Source: Silene conica (Eukaryota; Streptophyta; Magnoliopsida; Caryophyllales; Caryophyllaceae). From it: 64,000 bases of DNA. Shown one piece after another: positions 45,807 through 57,164 of this stretch. Below the pieces are notes generated by a model. That model was not told where the DNA came from. It ran no database searches and saw nothing but the letters and a program-made list of their open reading frames with translations. The position numbers and the translations under genes are program-made. The stretch covers positions 47,634,079-47,698,078 of the forward strand of contig CM055313.2 in assembly GCA_029255685.2 (NCBI GenBank), in the 5' to 3' direction. Positions within the stretch are counted from its first letter, which is position 1; each line of letters begins with the position of its first letter.

Positions 45807-46975
45807 TTCTAATCATAAATAATGATAACACAATAAAAATTGTAGGATAGCAACACGAGCAACACGAACATTAACAACACGAAAATCGAATACAACAGCA
45901 GCCCTCACCGCGCAACAGCCCCGACAAACACTACTCCCAACACCACCTACAGCCCCCGGCCTCCCCACTGGCACTACCGACCTCACCTATGAGCCGCGGT
46001 GGTCTCAGGGAGGAGGTTAGTGGTCGTCGACCACCACCCACGACGCCAAAAACCGTATACAAAACCCACACCTCCAGCCGCTCTGTTTCTAAACGCAGCA
46101 AACACCTCCAACGAAACCCGCCCTCTTGACGACATACACCACCCCTACCCGCCGTGATGACCACCATCTAAACCCCCTGACTACCACCAATCTCGTACTT
46201 GAATACCCAGAACAAATCGTGCACAGGATGAGCATCGAATTCATACATAAGTATCACGTGTTCCATACTCTGTTCTGAAATCATGAAATGCGAACTGTGA
46301 CAGGCGACAAAGACACCCATAACTGGTGGTCCTAGGTGGTCCACGGTGGCGTGACTATGGTCAAAAGACAACTACCGACATCATAGATCAACATTGCACG
46401 GAAATCAAAACCTATACATACCATAACACAATTGAATCTATTGGATTAAAACGAAAGAGAAGGCTGAAAAGGGGAAAAACGTGATGAGTATACTTACTTC
46501 ACAGGGAATTCGACCACCCTTAGGCCCCCCTTGAACCACCGTGTAACCTCCCCTCTGGTTCTCTGTTGTGGCGGCAGCAAAGTAGTTAGGGTTGTGTTAT
46601 ATGCATTAGGTTAGAGGTAGGGTTTTGAGGGGTAGTAATATGAGGCGACAGAAAGTGTATATGGGTGTTTGTATCATCTTATCGAAATGGGCTGCTTAAG
46701 GTAGGCACGCATATCAAGGCCCAATGCTAACTGTAAGATACGGTTTACTAGCTAACACGCATATACGACATAATACTAACAACATATAAAATATATAACA
46801 ATAGATATTATAATGAGGTATTACACCAATAATATATAAAATATAAAATACGCATTTGATAACTCAATTATCGAATATAAACGTTCAAATATTATCAACA
46901 CCTTAATAACCATATAAATTAATTACCGATAAAATACTATATAAATTAATTACCGATAAAATACGGGGTATTACA
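43616..46975 (-). repeat. 5' LTR of LARD copy L3, part 2, with a solo LTR inside
   Basis: Continues the LTR after the CACTA and ends at 46975 (TGTAATACCCCG on the minus strand). Without the CACTA and the solo LTR (43715-44953), the whole L3 LTR is about 2.46 kb. An AAT/ATA-rich segment (about 45530-45815) corresponds to the TTATTATTG segments of the other copies. Frames at 45900-46380 are spurious. Confidence 0.88.
43715..44953 (-). repeat. Solo LTR of a Ty1/copia element (1239 bp)
   Basis: Minus-strand LTR starting TGTTCAGAAATGTGTCC at 44953 and ending TTCCTTCA at 43715. It has a perfect target duplication ACCTT (43710-43714 and 44954-44958). It is related to the 5' LTR at 58668-59825; shared text includes ATTAATCGGTAATGATTGGC and CCCTTTAGGTCACACCTTTA. 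No internal region remains. Confidence 0.93.
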
Positions 46976-47472
46976 ATAGTAATTCTTGCTTGTGACGGGT
47001 CACCATTTGTGACGAATATTTTGTGAGATAAAATGGATACAAAATGAGTTAGTGGAGAAAGGGGACCACATGAATATTGTCGGAGAGAGAGAAAAGTGGG
47101 TATTTTTTGAGAATTTGTGAATAATCTAAACTATGTCCACCGGTCTCATATTATAATCTAAACTATGTACTACAAGTGGTTCAGTCACTCGATCGAGCAA
47201 CTCACTTATCTGTACCGGATATGCATTTCTCGTTTTAGGTTTAGTGATTAAGGAGTTAACCTAATCCCTATTTAAGGGTTAGGTTAACAAACTAATCGCT
47301 ATTCAGTTTTTCACACTTCACTTTTGACTTTAGTTTTTACAATTCAGTTTTCATCATTCCAGATCTAAACACTTTTGTTTTCTAGTTTTTACATTTCTCA
47401 AAAATTTAGTTTCTAGTATAAACACTTAGATTCCGTTCATCCTTTTCGCAGTTATTGTAATTCCTTTCTCTA
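46976..47472. other. Fragment debris, partly gypsy LTR-like
   Basis: 46976-47162 has CTTGTGACGGGTCACCATTTG and TTGTGAG-type text that may be a small DNA transposon; no clear ends. From about 47165 it holds one CTCGATCGAG (47188-47197), then a pyrimidine-rich, leader-like sequence with CTATTTAAGGGTTAGG, similar in character to the LTR starting at 3817. A 3' LTR piece cut by the LINE at 47475 is a reasonable guess. Confidence 0.35.
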
Positions 47473-47474
47473 CC

Positions 47475-48290
47475 TTTTTTTTTGGTGAAATGTGGGTATG
47501 TATTATATATTATGGACAAAAATACAAGGAGGTAAGGGGATCAAGCCCCCTTACAAGCATTACATCTTAGTGAGACATCTTTGAAACCAATCAATACATT
47601 TTTGATCTTCTGTTTTGTCTATTTTCCTTGCAATTCTACCTTTGATCTCTCTTTCAATGTTGCCTGCCACATATTCTGGTCTGAGGATGAACTCAAGGAA
47701 TCTGGCACCATTTCTCTGATTCCAAATATGGTATTGTAGAGCATTGAAAACAATCATCTTTGTTTTCCAGAAGGGAGAGTTCCTGTTTCTTGGACTGGGG
47801 TCTGCAGGAGTTGGAAGGTTCCTTCCAAACCAGTGATTCATGTGTTGTTTCACCTTGGTAGTGTACACACAGTCTTTGAAAATATGCTCAATGGTTTCTG
47901 GCAAATCCTGATAGAGAAGGCAAAGGTCATCAGAACAGATGCCAAGGCCATAAAGTTTGCTTTTTGTATTCATGCCTCCCTGTAAACGTAGCCAAGACAC
48001 TATGGAGTGCTTAGGTACATTCCAGTTATTCCAAACATCAGCAGTCCATGCCTGAGTGCTGCCATGGGGTTTGAGCCAGTTGTAGCCATTCTTGACAGAG
48101 TAACCATTAGGATGAGGAGTCCATATACTGTCATTGAATCCTGGTTTCAGCCGCTCCTTCACCTTACATATACTTTTCCACACCCATGGTGAATCGGGGG
48201 GGGGGGGGGGGGGGGGGGGGAAGGGAGTTGTCATGCCAGTGTTGTTGCTTGAGGTATACATCATTTACCCATATTTCAGAATTTTTTTAT
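47475..48290 (-). mobile_element. 5'-truncated LINE (L1-type non-LTR retrotransposon)
   Basis: Minus-strand element. On the plus strand it starts with a T9 run (47475-47483), the complement of its 3' poly(A) tail, then a short 3' UTR and the end of an ORF2 with a zf-RVT-type domain. Most LINE copies are 5'-truncated in this way. A clear target duplication was not found. The left side of the CACTA element at 48323 follows closely. Confidence 0.75.
47560..48264 (-). pseudogene. LINE ORF2 C-terminal fragment (zf-RVT domain)
   Basis: About 234 codons. It contains the pattern of the reverse-transcriptase zinc-binding region: WNVPKHSIVSWLRLQGGMNT, then a CSDDLCLLYQDLPETIEHIF segment with the C...C and E...H...F...C arrangement. 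It ends KCIDWFQRCLTKM. The endonuclease and RT catalytic domains are missing. The apparent N-terminus comes from a homopolymer of about 24 G (48197-48220) read as polyproline, so its ATG is not meaningful. The homopolymer length may be an assembly artefact. Confidence 0.8.
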
Positions 48291-48344
48291 CCCTAGACCA
48301 CCCACATCCTTAGATGTACTCACACTACAACAGATACTTCAATT

Positions 48345-48770
48345 TGCGACTGAAAATAGCGACCGTTTTCAGTCGCCCTTCCTATTTTAGCGACCAAGTG
48401 CAGTCGCCCGCGTTTAGTCGCAAGGCATGGTCGCTTTTAGCGACCGATGTTGGTCGCCAAATCTAGCGACCGAAAAAAATAAGACGGGCGACCAATGATG
48501 GTCGCTAATTTAGCGACCGCTTGCAGTAGCTAAATTAATCAGTCGCTAATTTAGCGACCAACTTCAGTCGCTAAATTAGCGACCAACATCAGTCGCTAAA
48601 TTATCGACTAATCTCAGTCGCTAATTTAGCTACTGACATCGGTCGCTAAATTAGCGACTGATATCAGTCGCTATTTGGTCGCTAATGATAAAAAAGAAGC
48701 AGAAGGTTAGCGACCGACTATGGTCGCCAATTTTACTTACATGTTCGGTCGCTAATTTTACATGTATTTG
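48345..48770. repeat. Sub-terminal repeats of the second CACTA
   Basis: Tandem, partly inverted TAGCGACC / GGTCGCTA motifs, spaced about 20-35 bp, next to the CACTA terminus. Confidence 0.85.
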
Positions 48771-48995
48771 GCCGTAAAATCCTGTTTTGTCCTAGCCAAA
48801 TCCGTAGCTATTACATATAAACCTGCAAGGAAAACCAAGAAGAGCAGCACATAACCCAAATGATGCCAAACATCTGATCGCTTAAATAAATAAAAGTGAT
48901 TTGGATTACAAAGTACGAAATTCGAGTACTTGTTTAACTAAAATAAAAATTATCCAACACTAAAAACATGAGCCACTAAAAACAAGAGCCACTAG

Positions 48996-50506
48996 CTAAG
49001 ACACCAGAAAAGATGCTCCCGCCCCACTGCCACCTCCATAATCGGGATCTCTTGGATCCCTATCCTGTGGACGCCAACCGCTGTTACAATTTGCGAAATA
49101 AGAAGACATCTTTTCCATCTCTTCTTTCATTCTTCTCATTTCTTCATCTCGTTCAGCATCCCTTCTATCCTTCTCAGCTAGTTGCATTTGGAGGTGACAT
49201 ACCAAACCAGGAACATATGGTTGGTGCTGGGAGGAGGACCCTCTTCTTGTCGGTGGATCATAAAAGAGCTCTTTCGCTGAACCGGCCCCATAGACTCTTC
49301 CTTTATGAAAACCATCTATTAGTTCATACCAAAGCTGATTGTCGGAGATTTCAGGGTTCTTCTTCTTTCGTTCAAGAAATGATTCCTACAAAAAAAATGA
49401 AACATTATTAATAATATATACAATAACACTTACATATAAATACATCATCTTCGATATTTAAATTAATTGATTATAAATCATTTTTTAAATACTTTATACT
49501 ATAACACTTACATATAATTCGCGATCTCTTGCATTTGCGAAGACGTACCCTTTCCTTCCCTTTTTGGCATGTGTCTCAAGGAAGTGATCTACAACAGATT
49601 GTAGCTTGCCCTTATTTTTCTTTGCCTATAAAAAAATTAACAAATTCATGAAGTGTTAGTCAGTTAATTAAAATTTAAAGCTAAATATATACTTCAAGAT
49701 AAAATTAATAAATTAAATTACAAGAGTAAATACTTACACTTATCACTACCCGATCATGGAATGACTAAGAGCCACCATAATGAGTAGCCCCAACTTCCGC
49801 TTCGGGATCATCTCCACCCCTCTTGTTCGCCTTGTTCCGCGCCGACGCTTGCTTGAACTCAGGACCATTAAATTTTTTTATTTTAATACGATTATTAATA
49901 AATTATTCCCTTTCATGAACGTTGTCGCAGTCTTTCTCCTCCACACCTTATACATAATGCCTTTTAGCCTCCTCTTACCAACATCATTGAATCTATCCCA
50001 AGCTAGTCGCTCAAGCTGATTTGGCCAATAGAAGGCACGCTACCAAAAAAATAAGGGTTAGAGAAACAAATCAACCATGAATTTATAAAAATAAATAATT
50101 AAAGTAAATACTTAAATACGTACCCGAAAGGCGTTGTACCACATCTCCTTGTCCTCGTCACTAGCTTTCGTCAATAAGTGACGCCGTGAATCATGTTCTC
50201 TTGAATGCTATTGGTGACGCCACAAATCGTCGTTTGATGTCTAAACCTGAAACCAAACATGAATGTTAATTAATTACACTAGGTTGAATAAAATTAATAA
50301 ATAAATAAACAACTAGTGAATAAAAAATTACCAAAGACCCGCCGGATCAAGGATGATCCTGCCGTCAGTATGGCGGGGTACACGGGCATCCTCTTCCTCC
50401 TCGTCACTCGATACACTGACCTCCACCTCCTCCTCCTCCTGTGATCGGGCCGAGCTACTGTCCCCACTAGTACCACTATAACCGCCCCGTTGTCAGCCTC
50501 CTTCAC
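48996..50506 (-). pseudogene. TnpA-like / Transposase_24 gene of the CACTA, interrupted
   Basis: Exons on the minus strand, in order: about 50328-50506, 50124-50250, 49735-50041 (RAFYWPNQLERLAWDRFNDV; then a shifted FNGPEFKQASARNKANKRGG), 49508-49627 (LQSVVDHFLETHAKKGRKGY) and 48996-49387 (NPEISDNQLWYELIDGFHKG; then a charged coiled coil AEKDRRDAERDEEMRRMKEE; stop at 48996). The order RN.AN..GG, E.H...G, W....G..KGRVYG follows the plant Transposase_24 family, whose members accompany TNP2 in CACTA elements and probably bind the sub-terminal repeats. At least one frameshift or stop in exon 3 suggests loss of function. Exon borders are by eye. Confidence 0.7.
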
Positions 50507-52864
50507 GAGCCATGTGAACCTATAATTGCAGGAAAAATGTTAACATATATATGTATAACAGAATAAATAATGTTGGTAAAATATTAAAGAACAGGACCTA
50601 AATAAATATATAAGATGTTAACCTCCTACTACTTTTACTCATCATCATCATCATCGTCATCCTCTTCTTCTTCTACCTCCTCCTCCTCCTCGTCGTCATC
50701 ATCCTCTTCCTCCTCTTCTAACTCTTCATCATTATTATCTTGTAACTGATCTTGCCCCTCCCTTTCATCATCTTCTAACTCCTCTGCCGCTTCTATCTCA
50801 TTTCCATAAATGACTTCTTGATCTATTGGGGACAGAATGGACTCTGATACAACTTCTTCTTGGAAAAAGGATGTGTCGACTTCTGATCGCGCCTTTGTTT
50901 TAATTACCGCACACCAATTCTTTTGTTGTCTATCTTTACTTGTGCTAGGCGAAGATGCATAATAAATTTGATGAGCTTGTTGTGCAAGTATAAATGGATG
51001 ATATTTAGAATAGGTTCGAGTGTGATTCACTTCTACAAGCTTTTAGCGATCATGGACTCTCGTTCCAGGTACAGAATTATCTCTCCATTGAATCTTGAAT
51101 AAGACAGCTTTGTAACCCCGTTCACGCCCATTATAGCACAACTCAAAGATATCCTCTAATATCCCATAATAGTCATTGCCATCAAGAGAAGAAATAGTAA
51201 CGCCATAGTTGCATTTAGCCTTACTTTTCCCGTAGTCGAATGTGTGAAACTTAAACCCATTAACTAAATAATGATTCCACGTGACAACCTTTCGAGAAGG
51301 ACCCAAAGCCAAGCTTCTAACCACATCATCTTTGATATTTAGCTTAACTCCATGCTTTCGAAACCAAGCTGGAAACTGATCCTCGTGTTTACTCCAAACA
51401 TCCTCTCTTTTAACATTAGGGTGATCAGTAATGAAATCTGTCACAAATTTTGCTTCATATGGCTCCAAAACCTCAAAATTAAATAGGACATAAAGGTGAG
51501 CACGATTATACTCCTTGTCATCCAGAAATCTTGTTCCCCCAGCAGAAGAACACCCTTCATCATCTTGTACATGAAAACACATGGGTAAACTTGTATCTAA
51601 CACATCCGCTTCTTCAATGTTCAAGTTTTTTGCTTTGGTGTCAGTATGTTTTTCAAAGTAAAAAGAGCAAAAATTGGCAATTTCTTCTGTTAGGTATGCA
51701 TTGCAAATAGAACCTTCCACACGAGCTTTATTACCAATTTTCTTTTTTCACATGATTAAGAAACCTTTCGAAAGGATACATCCACCTATACTGCACGGCT
51801 CCACCAACTTTAGCTTCATATGGCAAGTGAATGGGTAGATGCTCCATCGAATTGGAAAAAGAAGACGGAAATATCATCTCAAGTTTACACAAAATTTCTG
51901 GAATTTGGTCTTCCAAAAGAATCATGTCATCAACTGATATCGTGGAGGAACACAAGTCTCTAAAAAATTGACTAATTTCTGTAACTGCATTCCAAAAGGT
52001 GGTCGGGAGTAAATTTTTCAAAGCTACTAGTAACAAGCGCTCCATGAAAACATGGCAGTCATTTCTTTTCAACCCTTTTAACTTCAATTCCTTTAAATCA
52101 ACACAACGGCTTAAATCTGAGGCATATCCATCGGGAAACTTTAAGTCTCTTACCCAATCGCACAATACCTTTCTTTGAGCTTTGTCAAGAGTAAATGGTG
52201 CTTTTGGCATTGACCCATCCCTACGAATGTGAAGTTTAGGACGATCACAAAATTTCTTCAATTCTATTCTTCAGCAAATATTATCACGTGTCTTTCCTTT
52301 AACATCCATAGTCGTATGAATAAGTAGCTCAAAGAAATTCTTCTCTATGTGCATGACATCCAAATTGTGTCTGATCAACATTGTTTTCCAATAGGGTAGG
52401 TCCCATAAAATACTTCTTTTAAACCAACCACTCTTTTTCTTTTTTAGCTCTCTAAATTCTTCTTCAGTCCCATCGTTGGTAGATGGCAATTCACGTATAG
52501 CCTCCCAGACTGCATCACCTGGGAGTCTATCCGGAGCATCGTCACGCACTTCCTTTCCTTTTAAGAAGGCTTTTTTGTTCTTTCTATGGACATGTCCATC
52601 CAGTAAGAAGCATCTATGGCAATCAAACCAACTAATCTTTTTAGAATTAGGGAGGTAAAAACCTTTGCTATTATCCATGCAGTAAGGGAATGCCATTCTC
52701 CCCGCTGTTGCCCAGCCTGATAGCATACCGTACGCGGGGAAATCACTTACAGTCCACAACAATGAAGCTCTTAGTTGGAAGTTTTGCTTCTTGGACACAT
52801 CAAATGTTTCGACACTTACTTCCCACAGATACTTCAGTTCTTCCACCAACGGTTGTAAATACAC

Positions 52865-53417
52865 TATAACAACCCGACCCGCCACCGTCGTAACACAAAC
52901 CCAATAAGATGGGTGTGCACTTTTGGGCCTATTAATTGTCCTCACTTAAGCCCAAAAGCACAAGGCCTTGTTACTAAATGGTGGGTGAGAGCTATTATAA
53001 ACATATCACAAGCCTCACATTCTACCGATGTGGGACAAATCTCCTCTCATACTCTTGGGGTGTTACAAACTCCCCCACTTAAAGAACACAACGTCCTCGT
53101 TGTGCCTCAAACTTGACCATAGTCAAGCCCAGAATCCTCCCCCGCTAGGTGTGTGACCCGGGTACTCCCGACAAAAGGCTCACCACACGGTCGCAGGGTC
53201 GCTCTGATACCATTTGTAACAACCCGACCCGCCACCGTCGTAACACAAACCCAATAAGATGGGTGTGCACTTTTGGGCCTATTAATTGTCCTCACTTAAG
53301 CCCAAAAGCACAAGGCCTTGTTACTAAATGGTGGGTGAGAGCTATTATAAACATATCACAAGCCTCACATTCTACCGATGTGGGACAAATCTCCTCTCAT
53401 ACTCTTCGGGTGTTACA
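52865..53417 (-). mobile_element. TRIM element, copy 2 (553 bp, intact structure)
   Basis: LTRs 52865-53067 and 53215-53417, both 203 bp; internal 53068-53214 (147 bp). Perfect target duplication TACAC (52860-52864 and 53418-53422). The minus-strand primer site TGGTATCAGAGC is the complement of 53200-53211. The first base pair of the left LTR reads TATAAC instead of TGTAAC. Inserted in the TNP2 gene, so younger than the CACTA. High similarity to copy 1 (4709-5251). Confidence 0.96.
53087..53104 (-). promoter_or_regulatory. TRIM copy 2 hairpin CACAACG-AGGA-CGTTGTG
   Basis: Same as in copy 1: 7-bp arms, AGGA loop, purine tract, LTR 19 nt away at 53067. Confidence 0.8.
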
Positions 53418-54791
53418 TACACATCCAAGTTATTTTTTGGGTTGTGAGGACCGGGAATAAGTAGTGAGAGGAAAATAAATTGTCTTTTCGAACATAGCCA
53501 AGGAGGTAAGTTGTACGATGTAAGCATTACAGGCCAACACGAGTACGATCTACCAAATTGACCAAAAGGGTCAAACCCATCCGGATACAAGCCAAGTCTC
53601 ACATTGCGAGGTTCCTCGGCAAAATCAGGATACAAACTATCAAAACGCTTCCACTCCTCTCCATCACTCGGGTGACACATCTTTCCTGGTGTACGGGGGT
53701 TTTCTTTGTGCCATCTCATTTGGTTGGCAATATTTTTCATCGCATATAACCTTTGAAGTCTTGGAGCTAGGGGAAGATAAATTAATGGGTTTAATGATAT
53801 TGGTTTCTTTGTTTTTCCACTCTTCTTACCCTTTTTCCCTTCAAGATAATATTTCCCTCACTTGTCTCATATCTATCCCTTTGACATTTCTTACATTTGG
53901 TTAGCAACCCATCATCTTTCCAAAAAAGCATACATGCTCCACGACATGCGTCAATCTTTTCATGTGGAAGCTGAAGACCTTTGACCACTTTTTTGGTATT
54001 GTAAAAATTACGGGTCATAATGTTATTATCGGGTATAACATCTTCAATTAAAGTAGCAATACTGTCAACCGCTTTAAACAGCATATTGTACTCACATTTT
54101 AACGTTACTATCCTCGATGCAACTTGCAACAATGACATTCTGCTCCCCACATATAACGTTTTCTCGGAGTCCCTTAGCATATCAAAAAAGGCTTTTGATT
54201 TTGGGTTTGGATCTTCTTCCTCGGTTATAGGTACACGATTGGTATTAGTGAAAACATTCGACTCAAAGGCATCAAGTACCATATCTCTATACGGGTTCTC
54301 ATTTGATTGGATTTGAGGGTGTTCGGGATCAGAAGAGTATTTTTCCCCATGTGATATCCAGTTGTAATAGTTTGCAAAAAACCCATTTGTAATAAGATGT
54401 TCTTCTACTTCTACCTCAAGTAAATATTTTAAGTTTTTACATTCAGTACAAGGACACCTAAGTTTGCGTTGTTCGAAATCATATGATTCTGAACATCTAG
54501 AAAATTCAATAAACCCACGAACTCCTTTTACAAATCTAGCATTAGGACGTTTCTTCTTATCTACTCTTTCTTCGTACATCCAGCTACGTTCAAATCTCTT
54601 CATTTTAATCTAGATAATATATAATAAATCAGCAACCAAACACACAACAATTTCAATAATATTTCAACAAATAATAAGTTCAAGCTAACAATTCAAGTCA
54701 ATATGTACTTCAAGATTTGAATTGGGTCCTTATCACTCCAACCTAAACCCATCAATGTATATTTTAAGTCACCAGTAAACACACATTTATG

Positions 54792-54935
54792 AATTTATTA
54801 GTGAGGAAAAAAAATTTGGGAGCAATTCCCCTCAGTTCTTCAAATACACAATGTGAAATAAATTTGTATTTATTTCACATATGTATTCGAAGAACATGAA
54901 AGGAATTGTACCAAACTCTTTCCCCACTAATAAAT
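54792..54935. mobile_element. Foldback MITE-like inverted repeat
   Basis: Two arms of about 65-70 bp face each other with almost no loop: ATTTATTAGTGAGGAAA...CACAATGTGAAATAAA against TTTATTTCACATATG...TTTCCCCACTAATAAAT. Some mismatches. It lies upstream of the TNP2 start. It could be a small foldback DNA transposon or make a hairpin RNA. Confidence 0.7.
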
Positions 54936-54956
54936 TAACAAGTATGTATTTACTAC

Positions 54957-55345
54957 CACTAGTAGAAAAAGTCTCATTGACATCGCTTATTTTGCCTCAT
55001 TTACATCGCTTTTTGGCGATGTATCTGGGGGCGACATTTAGAGTATTTTTCCCTTTACATCGTTTCTGAAACCGATGTAAATAGTATACCATTAACATCG
55101 GTTATAAGTGAAAAGCGATGTTAATAGTATACCATTAACATCAGTTATAAGTGAAAAGCGATGTTAATAGTATACCATTAACATCGGTTATAAATGAAAA
55201 GCGAAGTTAATAGTATACCATTAGCATCGGTTATAAGTGAAAAGCGATGTTAATAGTATACTAATAACATCGTTTTTGGTCTGAAATTGATGTAAATAGC
55301 ATACTATTAACATCGGTTATAAGTGTAAACCGATGTTAATAGTGT
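54957..55345 (+). mobile_element. Left end of a third CACTA element
   Basis: CACTAGTAGAAAAAGTC at 54957, then about eight ~43-bp repeats of TAACATCGGTTATAAGTG...AAGCGATGTTAATAGTATACCAT (54985-55342). Only a left end; it is cut by another CACTA terminus at 55346. Confidence 0.75.
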
Positions 55346-56034
55346 CACTACAACACATCCCGTCATTTTGCGACACTTTTTCGAGCATTTTCGACGTTTT
55401 AAAGCAACACCATTTTTATACCCAACGCTTCAAAAAGCGTGGGTATTGGGGGCGTCATGATTTCCGACACATTTTAGTGTCACCCTTGTCGTCGACTTTA
55501 AGGTGTCAAAAACCTCGACACTTTTAAGCGTCATCATTTTCCGACGCTTATTTGCTTTATAATCTTTAAATTTCTCAATGCTTTTTCCGCACTAGAAAAA
55601 TTACTTCCTACTCTTACTATTTTTGTCAAGATGATTAAATTAACTCATATAGATTATTAAATGACATAGTAACTCGTGCGTAAATAACATTAATTTGACT
55701 AAATTATATGCGAAACCAAATTGTATATCATAAATTTAAATTACATTGTCAAATTACAAGCTTTTAAAATTCAAAACTATACTATTGTAATTATTATGTT
55801 TGAACAAGAGATGTTTTCACGCAAAAATAATAAAATGTCCGCAAAAGATTAATCCAAGCCAAAAGGTATGACTATAAAAACTACTTCCAAAAGTGATTTC
55901 CAGATTTTCTCCTTTCATCTCGATGCACGGGTTCGATATCTACATACAAGGAAATTAAATATTATCAACTAGACAACAAGTTAGAATTGTCTGCATATGG
56001 TCTTATAATAAGTTTCAATATAGCCTTTACCTTG

Positions 56035-56128
56035 TACTCCGCCAATACTTCATCCATGTAGCCAGGGAGAGCCAGCAGAAGATATTTAAGAGCCGTACGG
56101 ACACGAACTAAAGAATGGCGTTCACCCT
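56035..56128 (-). pseudogene. Exon-like fragment of unknown gene
   Basis: On the minus strand a frame reading HSLVRVRTALKYLLLALPGY then MDEVLAEYK ends at a GGTAAAGG-type splice donor (about 56030). Not recognised. It appears to be part of the host sequence captured by the CACTA. 56140-56850 contains no recognised gene. Confidence 0.4.
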
Positions 56129-56859
56129 GTGGCCTATTATGACATTATTCAATCAAATTTTCAAGAAAAGTGAGATTATTAGAAGGTTCATAACGTAAAA
56201 CCCAAAATGACACAGACATGGAGCCCGGCAAAGAAGAACCACTAAGCCCATCCTAATTTGATTAGTCCTATGAGAAAAACGACCAGCCTGGGCTAATGGT
56301 ACTACATAGTGCCAACGGAAACATAGGTTGTCTCCCACATCCCACATCAAGAATAAAGTTATCTTACAAGTAGATAGGGATTGGACCCTGATATGATCCT
56401 AATACTTCCATAATCCTTGGTGGCAAAAACAGACTAACCATCCTCTAACTAAGAGACAACTCTAACTATGCGACCACAGAACTTAGACGGAATACGACAT
56501 TACAGCTGAAAGATCCGGTAATAACAGGGATCCCACACTAACAAAACTTCTATAGTCAATATGCCATCAATCAAGTACACGTTATTCGCTGTTACTTTTA
56601 CATTTAACCATGTGTTCCTCTCTAAACCAAGAACCCCAATATAACCTTAATCGCAACATGAAAATTGCTGTCAATTGGCATATCACGTCAAATATCAAGC
56701 TCAAACCTTTTTTACCCAGGCAAAATCGTAACAAACAGCGGTCTAATTAATCCAAAAAAAATTATCTTCATCTTGTTCAAAGCAAATTTCCTATTATCAA
56801 TTGAAGCATTTTAAGCAAGGTTTGCACAGGAAGCAAAGTAATGGAAAATTTTACCTAAC

Positions 56860-57125
56860 CTGACCAAGACCTTTCAAAGACTGTAGCTGCAGCTGCTGTT
56901 GTACACCATGCTGATCACCAGTCGTGTGAAGTTCTAGCTTTACAGGAACACCACAATCTAGGCCACCCCTAATTGAATGATATGACTGCAGTTGTTGCTG
57001 CTAATTAACAGAGAACTGTTGTTGGCTGCTGTTGCGAATGCTGAAAATTTTGGAATTCAAGCTGTTGCCAGAATTGCTCGGAAACTGTTGACCCTGAGCT
57101 TGACCAGTACTAGGATTAGCCATAT
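56860..57125 (-). pseudogene. Gln-rich exon fragment, co-regulator-like
   Basis: Minus-strand frame with MANPSTGQAQGQQFPSNSGN, then after one stop QQQLQSYHSIRGGLDCGVPV and QQQLQLQSLKGLGQVR. Q-rich text with a repeated VKLE/LGxV flavour recalls plant SEUSS-type transcriptional co-repressors, but this is a weak match by eye. Contains a stop, so not functional. Confidence 0.35.
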
Positions 57126-57164
57126 TGGCTGCTGAAAAAGAAGACTGGGGGTTAAACCAATAGC

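Larger units (their letters stand above)
50632..54603 (-). pseudogene. CACTA TNP2-type transposase, broken
   Basis: Starts MKRFERSWMYEER (54603) with a transposase-associated domain and CPCTECKN zinc motif. Next come the tnp2 domain (PDGFDPFGQFGRSYSCWPVM, NLPPWLCSKRQFIFLSLLIP, SWFDCHRCFLLDGHVHRKNK), then the DUF4218-like region (LLVALKNLLPTTFWNAVTEI), the DUF4216-like region (WNHYLVNGFKFHTFDYGKSK), and an acidic tail (E/D-rich, to about 50635). The protein would cut and move the element. Breaks seen: frameshift near 53800; TRIM insertion at 52865-53417 inside NLDVY; in-frame TGA at 52271-52273; frameshift in an A-run near 51740; TAA at 51043-51045 before KLVEVNHTRTY. The gene cannot be expressed whole. 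Confidence 0.92.
48323..54956 (-). mobile_element. CACTA (En/Spm) transposon with decayed transposase genes, right end not seen
   Basis: The left terminus is CACTACAACAGATACTT at 48323, followed by about 14 sub-terminal repeats built from TTAGCGACC and GGTCGCTAA (48345-48770). The interior has two genes on the minus strand: a TnpA-like (Transposase_24) gene and a TNP2-type gene. The right terminus (expected ...GTATCTGTTGTAGTG) is absent; another CACTA terminus starts at 54957. The end is therefore split or lost. Confidence 0.85.

Noticed and set aside
46985..47030. TTGTGACGGGTCACC...TTTGTGACGAA as a MITE terminus
   Set aside because: Palindromic look but no matching opposite terminus or target duplication was found, so not called.
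49013..49411. 132-codon plus-strand frame
   Set aside because: Antisense shadow of the last TnpA-like exon.
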